Assembly (NCBI GenBank): GCA_030063045.1
Contig: JAQSEB010000046.1
Location: 806,001 to 870,000, forward strand
Direction of reading: 5' to 3'
From: Pratylenchus scribneri
Lineage: Eukaryota; Nematoda; Chromadorea; Rhabditida; Pratylenchidae
DNA length: 64,000 bases
The position numbers and the translations under genes were made by a program. Position 1 is the first letter of the stretch. Every line of letters starts with the position of its first letter. The notes beneath the pieces were generated by a model. The model was not told the DNA's origin and ran no database searches. It saw nothing but the letters and a program-made list of their open reading frames with translations. Shown one piece after another: positions 1 to 11,456 of this stretch.

Positions 1-1426
1 TAAAATGTGTTGGAATGGAATCTCACCGCATTGCCAAATCCCATTCCGGCAAATGAACTGGCCATCAACATTTGTGTCCTGGCTTCCTCATCTTCTGGGT
101 CAAAAATGGAACGGCGGAAATATTTTCGGATTATTCGCAATGCTTCCCTGCACCAAACATCGCTGACCTAAAAATAATTTATACATTAAAAGAAGGAATT
201 AATACCGGATTTGAGCCTTGATAGACTGGTCGAACATCGGGACGAGGTGGACGGGGCGAACGTTGGGTGAATGGTTTTGCCGTGTAGGACTCAAGTGCAT
301 GGCAGAGAACATCAAATCCACTGTAAATTGCCACATTCCGGGGCATTGAAATTACATTCAATGGATCAATTATGGCCTAAAAATATTTCATTTATATTTT
401 AATGAGTTGAAATTATTACCAAATTTGGTTTAATGCATCGAAGACGAATTCCAGTTTTGCATTGTTTTTCGGGAATATCCTTATTAAAATATTAAATATA
501 AAAAATATAAAATAATTTACAATGATGGAAACACCGGTAGTTTCACTTCCAGTGCCGGCGGTCGTTGGAATGGCAATGAGAGGAAGCATTGATTTTTTTG
601 GGATTAATGCTTTGCCGAATGGTTTTTGAACAAAATCAAAGAATTCTGCTTCCGGATTATTCGCATATAATGCAGCCGCCTTAAAATGATAAAATAAATA
701 TTGATTAAAAAATAATATTTCAACTTTGCATGTATCGATTACGGAACCGCCTCCAACTGCCAAAAAACAATCAAATTGTTTTGATCGGGCGAAATCAATT
801 GCTTCTTGCATACCTAAAAATAAAGCAAAATTAATTACATTTAAAATAATTTGCCTACTTTTCTGCGATGGTTCACAACGGATTTTGTCAAAAACATCAT
901 ATTTTATGCCCAATCGACCCAATGAGCCGGCAACTTCCCTAAAATGATTTATTAAATATTAATTTATTTTTAATTAATTTAACTTGAATGCCCTCGTATT
1001 GATCACATTTTTGTCGGTCACAATCAGAGGACATTTTGAGCCCAAATTCTGCACATCATAGCCAACTTCAGCGGTGACCCCTTTCCCGAATCGTAATGTT
1101 GAACTGATCATTTCGAATGCATATTCCGTGTCATTGGCTGAAATTTTATTTAAATTTTTAGTAATTTATTTTTAATTTTCTGGTTAAAATTTTCATCTTA
1201 TTGTGTAAATTAGAGTGATAAAAGATTTATGATTCATTATACTAGAAATGCTTTGTAAAATTTTAATATTATTTTGTGGATGCAATCAAATTTTAAAATT
1301 CGCAAAATTTATTCAATTATTTAAATAACCTGGTGGTAAGGCACAGCTTCCATGGCTTCGATTTCCCCAAATTCGTGGAATTCCATAATTCGTCCTTTTA
1401 AAAATTTTCAATGAAATGCCGTTCAT
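1..1426 (-). CDS. Hydroxyacid-oxoacid transhydrogenase (ADHFE1/HOT), 3' end cut by the window
   Basis: Iron-containing alcohol dehydrogenase family. The enzyme oxidises 4-hydroxybutyrate with 2-oxoglutarate as acceptor in the mitochondrial matrix. Six or more exons are visible. In order they carry a basic N-terminus (about 32 residues, a plausible presequence), NDTEYAFEM, the nucleotide loop [10 protein letters not shown], the motif [24 protein letters not shown], the metal-site segment [14 protein letters not shown], and GFGNA just before the window edge. The order and spacing match animal ADHFE1. I chose the ATG at 1426 because it gives one open frame into exon 2 through a phase-1 junction; the ATG near 1389 would not stay in frame. 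It lies 174 bp downstream of the EBP2 stop on the same strand. The C-terminal third lies outside the window. Confidence 0.9.
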
Positions 1427-1600
1427 TTTTTAAAATAATTTTGCTGAAATTATTTAAACAAAATTATTATTATTAAACATTTAAATATTATTTTCATAAT
1501 TAAATATATTATTCATCAACAATAATAAACAATTATTATATATTTTTATACGGAAAACAAAAAAATGCAACAAATAGAAGAGCAACAATAATCCACAATT

Positions 1601-2690
1601 TCACATCATATTAAAACTTTTCTGGTCATTCTTTTTTGATCGTTTTTTCTGTCCTCCAAATCCATATTTCTTATCGCGCATTGTTCTGCTCATTTTGCGT
1701 TTTCCTCCAATCTGCTTTTTGCCTTTCCTTGGCCCAAATTTGTTGATTTTCTGAATATTTTTTTATGGTAATATTCCATTTTATTTTCCACCAACCTCCT
1801 CCTCAAAATCATCATCCCCGTCCGTTCGCTGCATTCTTTTTGCATTTTTCAACATGTCTTCCAATTGTCCTTTCATTCCTTTTCTGTGCTTTTTTGTTGC
1901 TTCCATCAGTTTTTTCTTCTCTTTTTGTTTCCTTTCCTCTCGTGAACGCTAAATTCGAAAATTTAAATTAATTTTTAGCAATTCATTTACCTGCACTTTC
2001 ACAGCAAATTTCTTCTCTTCTCGAAGTCTTTAAAAATCATTTTTGGTAAATTTAATTTGACCAAAACTTTGCAAACCTTTGTGCCTTTTCCTTTCGTTCT
2101 TTCCTCTTTTGGAAATCCATTAATTTCCTTCGGACTCGTCCCATTTGATCATCACTTTTTGCCATTTCTGCAAAATAATCTGCCGGTCGATTTGTTTGAA
2201 CATTCATTGATTCTAGCCGAGGCAATGCAATTTGAACAGAATTTAATGCTTGCTTATAGCTAATAAATTAAAGAAATATTATTTAATTTATAAATTCTTC
2301 ATCTTACAATGTCGCTTCCCGATCAAAATCCCTGTTCACTGAATTTGTGTAGCAAAGTTCTGGTGAAAATTTGACGTGAAGTGTACTCAACCATTCTTGC
2401 TTTTTATGTAAATTTGCCAATTTTCGGACCAAATCCTCCTTAATAAAATGGAATATTTTCAACATTACAGAGAGAGTACATACATTTTTATAAATGGGAA
2501 TTCTCTTCTTGACCTGTGGAATATTCAAACCATGTTTTTGTAGTAATCCTTCCTTGAATGCAATTTGCAACTATAAATAAAATCATTAATAAATGAAATG
2601 AATTTGATCACTTACTTCATCATCCTCCGTGTCCAAATCCGTGCTTTCATCGGCCACATTATTCTCATCATCATCATCAGCGGAAGACAT
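1601..2690 (-). CDS. rRNA-processing protein EBP2 (EBNA1BP2 homologue)
   Basis: Nucleolar protein needed for 27S pre-rRNA processing and 60S subunit assembly. The N-terminus is acidic (runs of Asp and Glu after MSSADDDD). It is followed by LQIAFKEGLLQKHGL, the conserved block RPADYFAEMAKSDDQM, and a very basic C-terminus with KKYGFGGQKKRSKK. All three match the order in animal and yeast EBP2. About five exons are separated by short AT-rich introns. The stop is TGA at 1601-1603. The start at 2690 is the only ATG ahead of the acidic tract. It lies between an unrecognised acidic protein (290 bp upstream) and ADHFE1 (174 bp downstream), all on the minus strand, so shared transcription is possible but not shown. 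Confidence 0.9.
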
Positions 2691-2979
2691 TGTGCCGGTT
2701 GTGCCTCAAACAAATTTTTTTAATATAAAAGTATTAATGTTTAATATAAAAAAATGATAAATTAATGAATGAATTTTACAATCCAATTTAAAATACGGAA
2801 TGTGAAAGCAATATGCCAATTTTATTTCAAGCAAAAAAGCAACAATAAATAATCAAAAATGAATTTGTGGCATCGGCATCAATAAATGAATAAATAAATG
2901 ATAAATTGGAGAAAGAAAATAAAATAATTGGTTGCTTGAAATTTCTAAAATATTTAATCATTTTCCTCCTCTTTTCTTC

Positions 2980-3805
2980 TCATTCCAAGCCAAACATCTT
3001 CTCAAATTCCTTGCGCATTCGACGTGAAATTGGCCTGTCGTAATCGCTCATCGTTTTGGACTTCTCACGAATGCGTTTACCTTAAATAATAAAAAATAAT
3101 TATTTATTGATTAATTTAATATTTACGCTTAATGGCAGGGTGCTCAAGAAAACGCTAAAAAATTAATCAATTTTAATATTTAATTTTAAAAATATTTTAA
3201 CCTTAATATTGCCCAACTTCAACATATCCTCCGTGATAAGTGTAATCTGTGGATTCTTTTCGTCTTTCTCTTCCTCCTTCTTTTCTTCTTCGCTCTTCTT
3301 CACTTCATCTTCCAATTTCTTCCCATCTTCTTTTGCTTCCTTCATCTTCCATTCATCATCTTCTTTGTTTCCTTCTTCCATGTTCATTGCATTGCTATTG
3401 TCCATGATAAGGTTTTCGGGCTCCGGAGCTCCATTGTCCGTTGAATGTGAGGCATTGATTTGATTTGCAACTGGCGACATTGAAGTTTGAAGCAAATTGA
3501 CATTCCCTTCTCGTTGGATTGGTTCCACCAGTGCGAATGGATCGGGTTTCTTCTTCTCTTTGCGTGGATCAACAGGGTTTCCATTGTAGTTATACTTAAT
3601 AAACATTTCTAAATTCACAATAAAGGCATTTAAAATAACAAACCCGGACTCGAAGATCTGCTCTAAGTGGCAACATTTCTCCATTCAAAGCTGACACATA
3701 AGAAAGTCCATCGAAACGATAAATTGCACGTCCATTCCGAATTCCGCCGGGTGGATCCTCCATCCTTTTCCAAATTACCTTCGTGTATTCATCCGTGAAT
3801 GACAT
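2980..3805 (-). CDS. Unrecognised protein with a charged Lys/Glu-rich centre
   Basis: Three to five exons give roughly 210-220 residues. The N-terminal part is globular-looking: MSFTDEYTKVIWKRM, then GGIRNGRAIYRFDGLSYV and LPLRADLRVRE. The middle is low complexity and strongly charged (Lys/Glu), probably coiled or disordered. A small exon reads RFLEHPAIKR, and the C-terminus is basic (SRRMRKEFEKMFGLE, stop TGA at 2980-2982). I do not recognise the family. The conserved-looking first exon and clean splice sites argue that it is a real gene. The start at 3805 was preferred because the sequence upstream is a poly-A/T run. Composition would suit a nuclear or nucleolar protein, but that is only a guess. 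Confidence 0.7.
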
Positions 3806-4129
3806 TGAAGATTTAAAAAAAAAAAACAAAGTGATCTATTAATGTGTAATATTTATGAAAATTTTGATTTGAAATCTCGGCCGATAATCAAAAAAGAGGT
3901 CTCCCCTCAATTAAAATGATTAATCAAATACAAAATTGAAAACAAATCAAATATATTTTTGGCCAAAGCATCAAAAGAATTCTTGTATTATTTATTCGAA
4001 AATATAATACAAATAATATAGGTAAGAAGGGAACAATCGATAATGACAGAAAATAATCACAAATGTAGAATAAATTAGGGTGAATTCCAACTCTCTTCAC
4101 TTCTTTTGATCAATTAATGCTCAATATCA

Positions 4130-5493
4130 TCATTTGAAGCTGAAGCTTCCTTCCCTTAACTTTTGATAGCCGCCTCCACTACCACGACTGCCACGGCCAA
4201 TGTTGGTGTAATCCTGAAGTTGAGCATGGAGCAAACCTAAATTTAAATAATAATTTCCAAAAAATTGATTAAAATTTGCCATTAAGCTGTCGATATTGAT
4301 CCAATGAGTTGACTGTTCCATAGCGTTGCAAACGCACATTGATCACAGTTTCTTTAAGTCCAACCTATAAAATATTATTGTAAAATTTCAATTTAATTAA
4401 ATTTACCAATTGTTTGTCGATAACTCGATTCATGATGATGTCAAACACGCAATAATTTCCATTCTTCGTCACGCCATCTCCGCAGACCAACAAAATATTG
4501 TCATTTGCCTTCATATGGTGTTTCTTTGGTTTGTTTTTGTTCACTTCTTTCCGCAGTCTCGACAGCTAAAAAACATCAAATAATATGTTAATTTTTATTA
4601 AAATACTTACCTCTGCGCGCAATTGTGGGAAGTATCCAGGAACTGGCGAATTCTCGGCCCTCATCACATATAAAATTGTCTCAACTCTTGTTTTTTCCTC
4701 AGCACGGAATTTAATCAGCGTCAAGCGATATTTTTGAAAGCTCCCATCTGGTGCCTGATAAAAAAAATATTTAAAATAAATTCTGTAAAGCAACCTCTCC
4801 AAGTCGTTCATTGTTTATCACTGTCATCGATCGAATTTGATCCTTCGAATAATCATATTCACTTGATGGAGCCGGCCAAAATTCCTGCTGGTTTTGCACA
4901 TCATTCATCACAACAATTGTGACGGGCATAACCGAAAGAGTCATCGCCCAGAAATCCTCAGTCTTCTGCTTTGTGTGTGGAGCGGTTGCCAGGAGATATT
5001 GTCCTGAAAAGAATGTTCAAAATCATCAACAAATTAAGCTAAAAAGAACGAACTTTTTATGGAGTATCCGTCAACCCAGTTTGCGTGGTAGAATTTGTTT
5101 TCGTCAGCAGGATATATGAACCGAGTTTCATCGTAGCAAACAATGTGCGGGTATTGATGGCTGCGGTGGGGTTGCTGCAAGTAAACATCGATGGTTGGAC
5201 GATCAGTCTTCAATTTTGTCAGCAGCGTCATAACCTAGCAGTAAATTAATTAATAACGAGCTTTGATAATCAATTAATCACTTACTTTATTTATGTTCTG
5301 TTCATCACTTCGTTTAGCTGATGCGATTTCACGATGAAGTGGTTGTTTGGAATCAGCAGCCATTTCTTGAGTTTGTGATACACTGCGTTTCTTTCCTTTC
5401 TTCTTTGGAAATGAAATATTTTTGCTTCTCTTCTCTTATTACCTGTCTTCTTAAATAAAATATTGATTTTCTTGAAGTAAAATTTTTTTTCAT
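4130..5493 (-). CDS. Protein tyrosine phosphatase domain protein, probable pseudophosphatase
   Basis: Single PTP domain of the worm-expanded type. Visible in order: a Lys-rich N-terminus; ASAKRSDEQNINK; the KNRY-loop equivalent PHIVCYDETRFIYP; HANWVDGYSIK; LATAPHTKQKTEDFW, the counterpart of the usual ATQGP...DFW; and then the catalytic-loop position, reading VCGDGVTKNG. The usual signature is HCSAGVGRTG, so the Cys is kept, the His is lost and the essential Arg is Lys. The WPD loop is also not recognisable (ENSPVPGYF at that place). This predicts a dead or very weak enzyme acting as a phosphotyrosine binder, as known for C. elegans EGG-3/4/5; a paralogue relation is not claimed. The start is uncertain: ATG at 5363, or ATG at 5493 through a 40-bp intron that keeps frame. 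The last exon seems to be reached through a GC-AG intron. Confidence 0.82.
4237..4279 (-). other. Probable GC-AG intron in the pseudophosphatase gene
   Basis: Without splicing, the frame stops three codons on (AATGGCAAATTTTAA). Removing 43 bp that begin GCAAAT and end in TTTAG restores a C-terminal PTP-like helix (DQYRQLNGLLHAQLQDY). No GT donor fits. Confidence 0.55.
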
Positions 5494-8400
5494 ATTCATG
5501 TTCGTATTAAGAAAAAATTGCGAAAAAATAATATTTGAAAAATACCATTACAGTACAGTGAATAAAATAAACTAACCGATTTTGGAATTTGGATCAAGCA
5601 AATCATATATAAAACATTGCTAATCTCATCAAAATGCCTTGATTCAATATTATTGTTTGTATTTGATTCATCATCAAAAGAATTAAACCATTTAAACCGT
5701 TTTTTTATTCTTTAAACCACCCCTTAAATGTTGAAGTAACATTGTAATAAATTCTCCATCATTCCATTAATTAGACTATTAAACAATATTCAATGTTAGA
5801 GTTTATGAAACTCATTTATGCTTTTGCCGATACTCGATGATGAATCCATCTATTCGTGCTGCATTGGCAGAATGGACTGCTTTTGGCCTCTGGATTCATA
5901 AAGGCGAAATGGACAGCACAGCTGCCTGTGCCCTCACTTCTTGCAAAAGCAGAGGACAACGAATGGGTTTTTGCCCTTTCCCTTTGAGGGCCAGAAAAAG
6001 CCAATGGGCTAACTGGGAATGGCAGATTTATCTTTTTCCATCCTCTATCATTTCCTTCTTTACAGGCCAATTGGCCCTGGGGCATTCACCCCATTTATTC
6101 CACTAAAATTGTCCAAAGCAGTCGGCGTCAATTTCCCAACCCAAACTTTGGCCTTCTTCCTTTCCTACTGCTTTCTCCATTTAATGGCCAAATATCGAAA
6201 AGTCCAAACGGAAGACGATGAATTCCCGGGAGAATTTTTCTTTTGCCAATCTCGAAATCGTGGAAGCGTGGCATTTTAAAGATTGAAAGTTTAGAAAATT
6301 GTGGTTTCGAGATTGCGATTTACAACTTCCTTCAAATAAAAATTATTTTATCCATTTTTATTCAATCAATTTTCCCACTCAATTTTGATATCCAAATTTA
6401 CTCTTCCATTTCATCCCATTTCCCATCCACATATCCCTCATGCCCAATTAACAATTTTGCGCACATTTTATACATTAAAAAAAAAACAAAAACAGAATTT
6501 ATTGCCCAGGTGGGAGAAATATCCCTCTACGGCCATTCCGCGCAATTTTCGGAATAATTCGGAATGCTCCTTTTCCTTTTTGCATTGTTCCATTTCCAAT
6601 ATTCCCTTTTAGAGCAAATCAATCTGCCAAAATGACCTTGAAGGAAGAATCCATCCATTTCCCTTTCTTTCCGTTCGTTACTTTCCAGAAAAATTGTTCA
6701 AATGAAACGAAGAAAATGCATATTTTCCTTTGGCCTATTTTCAACAGAATTGGCTAAATATTGAACCGATCTACAATCCACCTAATCCAAATCCAATTTT
6801 TCGTCCTCTCCAGCTGCGCAAAGTGCACCAATAGATTGGGCTGGCAGAGTAAAAATAAAATAATGAGAGGAGGGATGTTGGAGTGGAGGCAAAGCCGTTG
6901 GTTGCCCCCGGAGATTTGGCTCAAACCATCCATCCATCCATTTTACATCCCCCTCTCCATTCGCGCGTCTCATTTGGCCATTCACTCATCTCAACCATCC
7001 AGTCAGTCAGTCAATTTCCCCAATATAATTGATGGTTTCCCAGGCACTGGTGTCGGCAAGCCCAAATGGACATTGGCACTTCTTATTAGCCTGTTTTGAG
7101 TGTAGCCTAATTCCCGCCTCTATATTCCCACTTTATGGCCATAATTTCCACCATAATTCATTCATATTTATTCGGCCATTTCCCATTAATAAATATCGTG
7201 CTAACTAAGCAGCCGGCCTTTCACTCGATTTTATTTCACATTTACTTTGTTTATCTCGATACTAATTGTCGTGAATTTGTCGCACATTTCCCCTCCTTTC
7301 TTTTTTCCCTAGATTGGCCACTTGTCACGCTAAACCCAATAACATTTCCCCAAATCGCGTGCTCTTTTGTGTATTTTCCCTTCGCTTGTTTGATTTCAAC
7401 ATTTAAGAAGGAAGTTTAGAAGTGGAGGAGGGAAACAATCAAGTCAGAAAAATATCAAAGCTTTGGCCAAAGGAAATGGGCCAACAATTTGAGTCATTCG
7501 ATCGGCCAGAGTTAGTCGACAACTGCTCCCCCTTTCCTAATCAAAATGGAGGAAATGGGATGATGAATAAGCCAAATTCACCCCCAGTACTGGCCATTCG
7601 AATTCATCCATCCATTCCATTCTCATCACATTCACATCCATTTTCCCATTCATCAATTCTTTTTGGATTCTGATTCTGGATTCGACCTCAGGGTCATCGC
7701 CACCCATTCCATTCCCCATCCTCCCTGTCGTTGGTCCATTAATGAGTGCGCGAAAATAATCCCATCCTCCTTTGTCCATTGGCCTTTCCTTCTATTCTTC
7801 CATTCATTCCCTCCACACTCATTTTGTGGATGAGGCTGCCAAAAGGCGTGAAGATGTCCGCTCATTTTTCACCGGCGGCTAAATTAAAAGCGTGGTGGAA
7901 TTTATGAGTAAAACAGAGTGAATGGGTCGATTGTTGGGCCAGCAACCTTCATTCATTTATTTATTTCATTCATACCCCCAACAGAGAGCATTTCATTCCC
8001 CAACCAAACAATATGATCCACCTTCTTCCCTTTATCACTAAATTCCATCAAAATTGCTTCATCAATGGCCAAACAAATGAATATTCTTTGCTCTTTTCCA
8101 TTTCAAATTGGAAACATATGTATTTCCTCCTCAATTCCTTTCCCACTAATTTGGTCCATTTTTCGAGTCGGCCATAAATCTTTTTGGTGGAATGAATGCT
8201 GCTCTCTTTTGAATTGCTTTAAAGCGGCCCATCACCCTCATCCATATTATTATTTTTGTCGGCTTTTAAAATAATATTCGGGACCATTTTTCGATCGATT
8301 CCCACTATTTTCCCCTCTCTCCGGATTAACCATTTTTGCTGGGAAAATGCAAATTCTCGACAAATTTGTCCCCAAAATTGGCCTTCAAAGCAGCGCAGAT

Positions 8401-8663
8401 AATCCCCATTTCCTCTTTCCATTCCCTTTTCATGCTCTTTGGCTCCTTTCCCTCCTCCCGATCGATGTCCTCCACCAAAAACTCAAAACATTCTTTTGAC
8501 ATTTCCATTCATTTTTTTCGGGAATTTATTTTCCTCTTGACCCGCTAATCTTTCTTTCTAAACCTACATTTTTTGTAGCAGATTGGTCCATTCCCCCAAT
8601 TCTAATTCCCCGAATAAATTTATTGCATTGTCTTCAAAACATTTCATCTTGATCAGCAAATCA
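5494..8663. other. Long stretch without a supported gene; pyrimidine-rich from about 5830
   Basis: 5494-5830 is AT-rich and shows nothing I can name. From about 5830 to 8660 the plus strand becomes rich in C and T, with repeated CCATTC, TTCCC and TTGGCC words. Many short ORFs are open on both strands, which is an effect of the low stop-codon density. None has family motifs or consistent splice structure. The same plus-strand C/T bias fills the introns of the ROR gene at 58-64 kb. I therefore suspect this is transcribed noncoding sequence, such as the 5' region or a 5' UTR intron of the aquaporin gene just downstream. Confidence 0.5.
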
Positions 8664-9793
8664 ATGGAGAAGGTCAAAACAATTCATTCATTAATAAATA
8701 TCCAATTTCTCTTCAGATTCAAGCAAAAGTTCGAGTGAGAAATGAATTGGGCCGTGCCCTTCTAGGCGAATTCCTCGGCACTTTTGTGCTTGTTTTGATA
8801 ATTGCCTGCGTTTGTGTGCAGGCAATTGTGCCAAAACCAACAATGAATGAGACCATTGGGATTAATTTAGGCGTTGGATTGGGCATCGCTTTTGGTGTGG
8901 CCGTTTGTGCCAAAGTGTCAGGTCAACAAAGGGATAATATGTTATAATTTTAATTGAATTGATTCCATCATAGGCGGTCATATTAACCCTGCGGTCTCAT
9001 TGATGTTTGTCACATTCAAACAATTGGCTCCAATTCGTTTTCTCCTTTATTTTCTCGTCCAATTGGCTGGCGCCTTTTTCGGTGCCGCTGTTGCTTTATT
9101 TAGTCTATTACGGTGGGCGAATATAGAATTGCTTTGAATGGATCAAATTGTTCTATTTCAGATGCCATCAATAAATTTGATGGTGGCACTCGCCAAGTTT
9201 ACGGGGTCAAAGCAACTGCCCATGTTTTTGCGTCATATTCAAACCAGTATGTGGGCATTGTCAACGGATTCTTCGATCAAATGGTGGCCACAGCCGTGTT
9301 TTGCCTCATGATTGCCCATATCACGGATAAACGTAACCATTACCCCACTTGGGTCCAACCATTCCTTGTGGGCACTTCATTTGTGATGGTTGGAACTGCA
9401 TTTTGCTTCAATGCCGGGTAAATATTTAAAATGATGCCTCATACGGTAATTCAAATTCCCATTCATCAGCTATCCTTGCAATCCTGCCCGTGATCTTGGC
9501 CCACGTTTGTTCACATTGATTGTTGGATACGGATGGGAAGTTTTCTCGTAAGTATTTCCTCATTTTCCATTCAATTTAAATTAATTCCCTCATTTCTTAG
9601 TTATAAGAATTATGGTTGGTTTTGGATTCCGATTGTGGCTCCATTGGTGGGAGGTGTTCTGGGTGGATGGATTTACCAATTTGTAATTGGGATTCACATT
9701 CCGGCTGAAGATACCTATGAAATAGTGACAACAACTATCACCACAACCCAACAGCAACGTGAAATGCAGCCATTGGCCCCGAGCAAAGAGTAA
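8664..9793 (+). CDS. Aquaglyceroporin, aqp-2-like
   Basis: Membrane channel for water and glycerol. Both pore motifs are present: GHINPAVS (first NPA), and [13 protein letters not shown] (second NPA followed by Asp, the glycerol-facilitator signature). [10 protein letters not shown] and [16 protein letters not shown] are typical of nematode aquaglyceroporins. Six membrane spans can be placed. The first exon is only 9 bp (ATGGAGAAG at 8664-8672), spliced to 8717. An intron at about 9103-9161 removes an apparent frameshift in the loop after the third span. The C-terminus is a cytosolic Thr/Gln-rich tail. The stop is at 9791-9793. It may be involved in osmoregulation, as family members are. Confidence 0.93.
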
Positions 9794-10448
9794 GAAAATG
9801 AATTTGGTTTGAGGAAAAATAATTGCATATTTAGGGCTGGCCATAATGAGGCATAAAACTGGATTCATTGTTGCCAATTTGAATAAAGAGAGTTATTCAC
9901 CATTTTCTGCTTTCTTTGCCGTCCATTTTAACAAAAAACCTCCCTGCTAAAATCTGTTATCAATCTCGAACCAAAGATCAAAGTGGACAGTGAAAATACA
10001 CCCTTTTTCAACAATTTCATTTATTTATCAAAAATAGTTCGCTTTTGTGTTCCAAGGAGAATTGCCAGAGCTAATATTTATTCATATGTTGGTACAATGC
10101 TTTTTATATACCAACTTGTTGAAGTATATAATATGATTGTACCAAATTGTCTTTCTCCTTTTCATTTTTGGCCCGATTCTCCTTCATCAAAAGCCAAAAC
10201 ACTGCCCCTTCTTCCATATTTGGCCCTAATCATCAAATTGTTCATCCCTCAATTTCTTTCTACATACTATCATTTTTGCAAATGAAATTAGGCAATTATC
10301 CTAAGAAATTAAAATTAGCCAATTACCAATACCATTTCAAATTCGCATTGTTTTATGGATTTTTCCTGAATGTTTGCTCGCCAGTATTAAAAAGCTCTTG
10401 ATCAAAAGTCTGAATAAATTTTTTGGAACATAAAGGGAAAGAACAGAT
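9794..10448. other. Intergenic, nothing recognised
   Basis: AT-rich sequence between the aquaporin and the satellite array. An open stretch of about 100 codons (9983-10285) lacks an ATG start and any recognisable motif. Confidence 0.5.
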
Positions 10449-10747
10449 TTATAAATCAGAATAAGGGGAATACAATTACAAATCAGAATAGTACAATTAC
10501 AATTACAAATCAGAATAGTGCAATTACAATTACAAATCAGAATGGGGCAATTACAATTACAAATCAGAATGGGGCAATTACAATTTCAAATCAGAATAGT
10601 GCAATTACAATTACAAATCAGAATAGTGCAATTACAATTACAAATCAGAATAGTGCAATTACAATTACAAATCAAAATGGAGCAATTACAATTACAAATC
10701 AGAATTACAATTACATTTCAGAATTATAATTATTAATTACAAATCAG
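10449..10747 (+). repeat. 27-bp satellite array (about 11 copies)
   Basis: Tandem units built on GCAATTACAATTACAAATC followed by AGAAT and a variable GGGG, AGTG or AATGGA linker. The unit length is 27 bp in most copies. The same unit, in reverse complement, forms the large array at 38.85-40.24 kb. The edges are degenerate, with some 18-20 bp copies. The peptide read through it (LQLQIR repeats) is a by-product of a unit length divisible by three. Confidence 0.95.
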
Positions 10748-10983
10748 CAGATGGTGAGAATGAGAATATTCATTTGGAAAACATGAATTGGAATGACGAC
10801 CCAAAAAATCTTCCAATTTCAAAAAGTGGATCAACTTGGATTGATGCGCTGTTGGAAAAATAATTTTCCACCTCACCGTCACTGCTGGGTTATTCCAATT
10901 TATTTTATAAGAAAGCATTCTTCGACCTAAATAAAATTCTCAAATAAAAAATACAACAAAAATATATTAAATTCTGGATAAAA

Positions 10984-11232
10984 ATGTTGACTGCATCATC
11001 CTTCCTAATATCTTTATGCCTCATTTTCACCGTAATCCATTCTACACACTCCGGCCTTAATCATCATTACCTTCGTCATTATTATCATCAACACCAATAT
11101 TATCGAAATTATTATTGGCCAACTGCTGAGGGATATTATCAAATGATGCCATCTAACGGAAATATTGGATGGGGAAATGGATTCGCCACATTTTATCTAA
11201 CATGCCACACATGTAATCGAGCAGGCGGATAA
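10984..11232 (+). CDS. Small secreted His/Tyr-rich peptide, function unknown
   Basis: Single-exon ORF of 82 codons with ATG, stop and a downstream AATAAA-like tail. Residues 1 to about 23 form a clear signal peptide (MLTASSFLISLCLIFTVIHS). The mature part is dominated by His and Tyr with Asn and Gly (HHYLRHYYHQHQYYRNYYW) and ends with CHTCNRAGG. There are two close Cys (CxxC) near the end. It resembles nematode cuticle- or metal-associated short secreted peptides, or effector-like proteins, but I cannot assign it. The lack of introns and of homologues known to me means expression should be confirmed. Confidence 0.6.
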   Translation: MLTASSFLISLCLIFTVIHSTHSGLNHHYLRHYYHQHQYYRNYYWPTAEGYYQMMPSNGNIGWGNGFATFYLTCHTCNRAGG

Positions 11233-11456
11233 AATAAAAAATGAATTAAAAACACACGTAAATGAATAAATTTGTTTACTTTTCTACAATATATTTTATT
11301 ATTGAGCGGATCGAAAAAAATATTGGCATATGGCAGGAAAATGGAAATGTAACCGGCGAAACAATGAGGAGTTTTGTGGAAATGGTTGAAAACAAGAGAA
11401 TATAAAAATCAAATTGAATATATCACATTAAAATTAAAAAGGCATTTGCTGATTGA

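Noticed and set aside
9103..9161. Apparent frameshift in aquaporin
   Set aside because: A phase-1 intron with donor GTCTAT and acceptor CTATTTCAG restores the family sequence.
9983..10285. 100-codon ORF after aquaporin
   Set aside because: No ATG start, no recognisable sequence, AT-rich intergenic composition.
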